A stretch of DNA of 14,276 bases from JAQYVZ01 sp035269105 (GTDB lineage Bacteria; Desulfobacterota; Desulfuromonadia; Desulfuromonadales; BM103). The first letter of the stretch is position 1, and each line of letters starts with the position of its first letter. Location: assembly GCA_035269105.1 (NCBI GenBank), contig DATFJP010000225.1:1-14276 (forward strand). The letters are read 5' to 3'. Under the pieces are notes generated by a model. The model had not been told where the DNA came from. It saw only the letters and a list, made by a program, of their open reading frames with translations, and ran no database searches. A program made the position numbers and the translations under genes. This document shows positions 14,153 through 14,276 of this stretch, in pieces.

Positions 14153-14263
14153 ATGGAAAATAAAACAATTTTTTTATTTATAAATACCCCGAAGAGTTCG
14201 GCATCTGACGGAGCGCCCTTTGTCAATCAGGAAAAAAGACAGTTATTCCATTCAGTCTGTTGA
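14153..14263 (+). CDS. Possible 36-residue small open reading frame
   Basis: ATG at 14153 is preceded by AAGGGG and by a promoter-like sequence, and the frame ends with TGA at 14261-14263. The peptide begins MENKTIFLFINTPKSS and ends LFHSVC, and matches nothing I know. It has a short hydrophobic stretch (TIFLFI) only. It may be a leader peptide, a small protein or chance. A second TTGACA overlaps its stop codon. Confidence 0.25.
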   Translation: MENKTIFLFINTPKSSASDGAPFVNQEKRQLFHSVC

Positions 14264-14276
14264 CAATGCCCTGGAC

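Larger units (their letters stand above)
13622..14276. other. Gene-poor 655-base region, AT-rich in its right half
   Basis: No open frame here has a recognisable product. The 90-codon plus-strand frame at 13676-13948 has no ribosome site and a composition unlike the neighbours. The left part (to about 13890) holds several hairpins. From about 13900 the DNA becomes clearly AT-rich compared with the rest of the window. A small hairpin at 13990-14009 is followed by six A, not T. The CTGTTATAGG sequence occurs at 13719-13728 and again at 13940-13949. A TTGACA at 14260-14265 near the right edge may be the -35 of a gene outside the window. Confidence 0.6.

Overview
The window looks like chromosomal DNA from a deltaproteobacterium of the Desulfuromonadales (Geobacter/Desulfuromonas/Pelobacter-like). 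I infer this from recognition of protein families, not from a search. The clues are a Geobacter-type, type-B succinate dehydrogenase/fumarate reductase (cytochrome b, flavoprotein, iron-sulfur subunits in that order), a yicC-gmk-rpoZ-rel-ridA housekeeping cluster, and moderately high G+C coding DNA.

Layout. Positions 1-2994 (+) hold the 3' end of sdhC/frdC, then sdhA/frdA and sdhB/frdB, closed by a strong intrinsic terminator. Positions 3144-3544 (+) hold a promoter and a small alanine-rich lipoprotein of the Lpp/OprI type. Convergent to it on the minus strand (3632-5124) are an L,D-transpeptidase and, overlapping it by 4 bases, a short PrmA-like methyltransferase. Further upstream on the minus strand (5291-6235) is an AEC-family permease. 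From 6496 to 8907 (+) come an 82-residue protein, a 213-residue protein of unknown function and a WbaP-type undecaprenyl-phosphate sugar phosphotransferase. From 9098 to 13621 (+) come yicC, gmk, rpoZ, a bifunctional-type (p)ppGpp synthetase/hydrolase and ridA. The last 655 bases (13622-14276) have no convincing long gene. They become AT-rich and carry one good promoter-like sequence and a possible 36-codon reading frame.

How the parts work together. The sdh/frd complex links the TCA cycle to the quinone pool. The alanine-zipper lipoprotein and the neighbouring L,D-transpeptidase are plausible partners in tethering the outer membrane to peptidoglycan. WbaP would start O-antigen or capsule repeat units. 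Gmk makes GDP precursor, omega is a target of ppGpp in other proteobacteria, and Rel makes and degrades (p)ppGpp, so these three form a nucleotide/stringent-response group.

The most unusual structure is a family of in-phase 7-base repeats (consensus close to TGATCSG) in three intergenic gaps: 5133-5286, 8915-9080 and 9978-9998. The first two have a long arm of 11 or 7 units facing a short inverted arm of 3 units, across unrelated central sequences. The third is a lone 3-unit inverted arm. I found no clear defence system, CRISPR array, tRNA, rRNA or insertion sequence.
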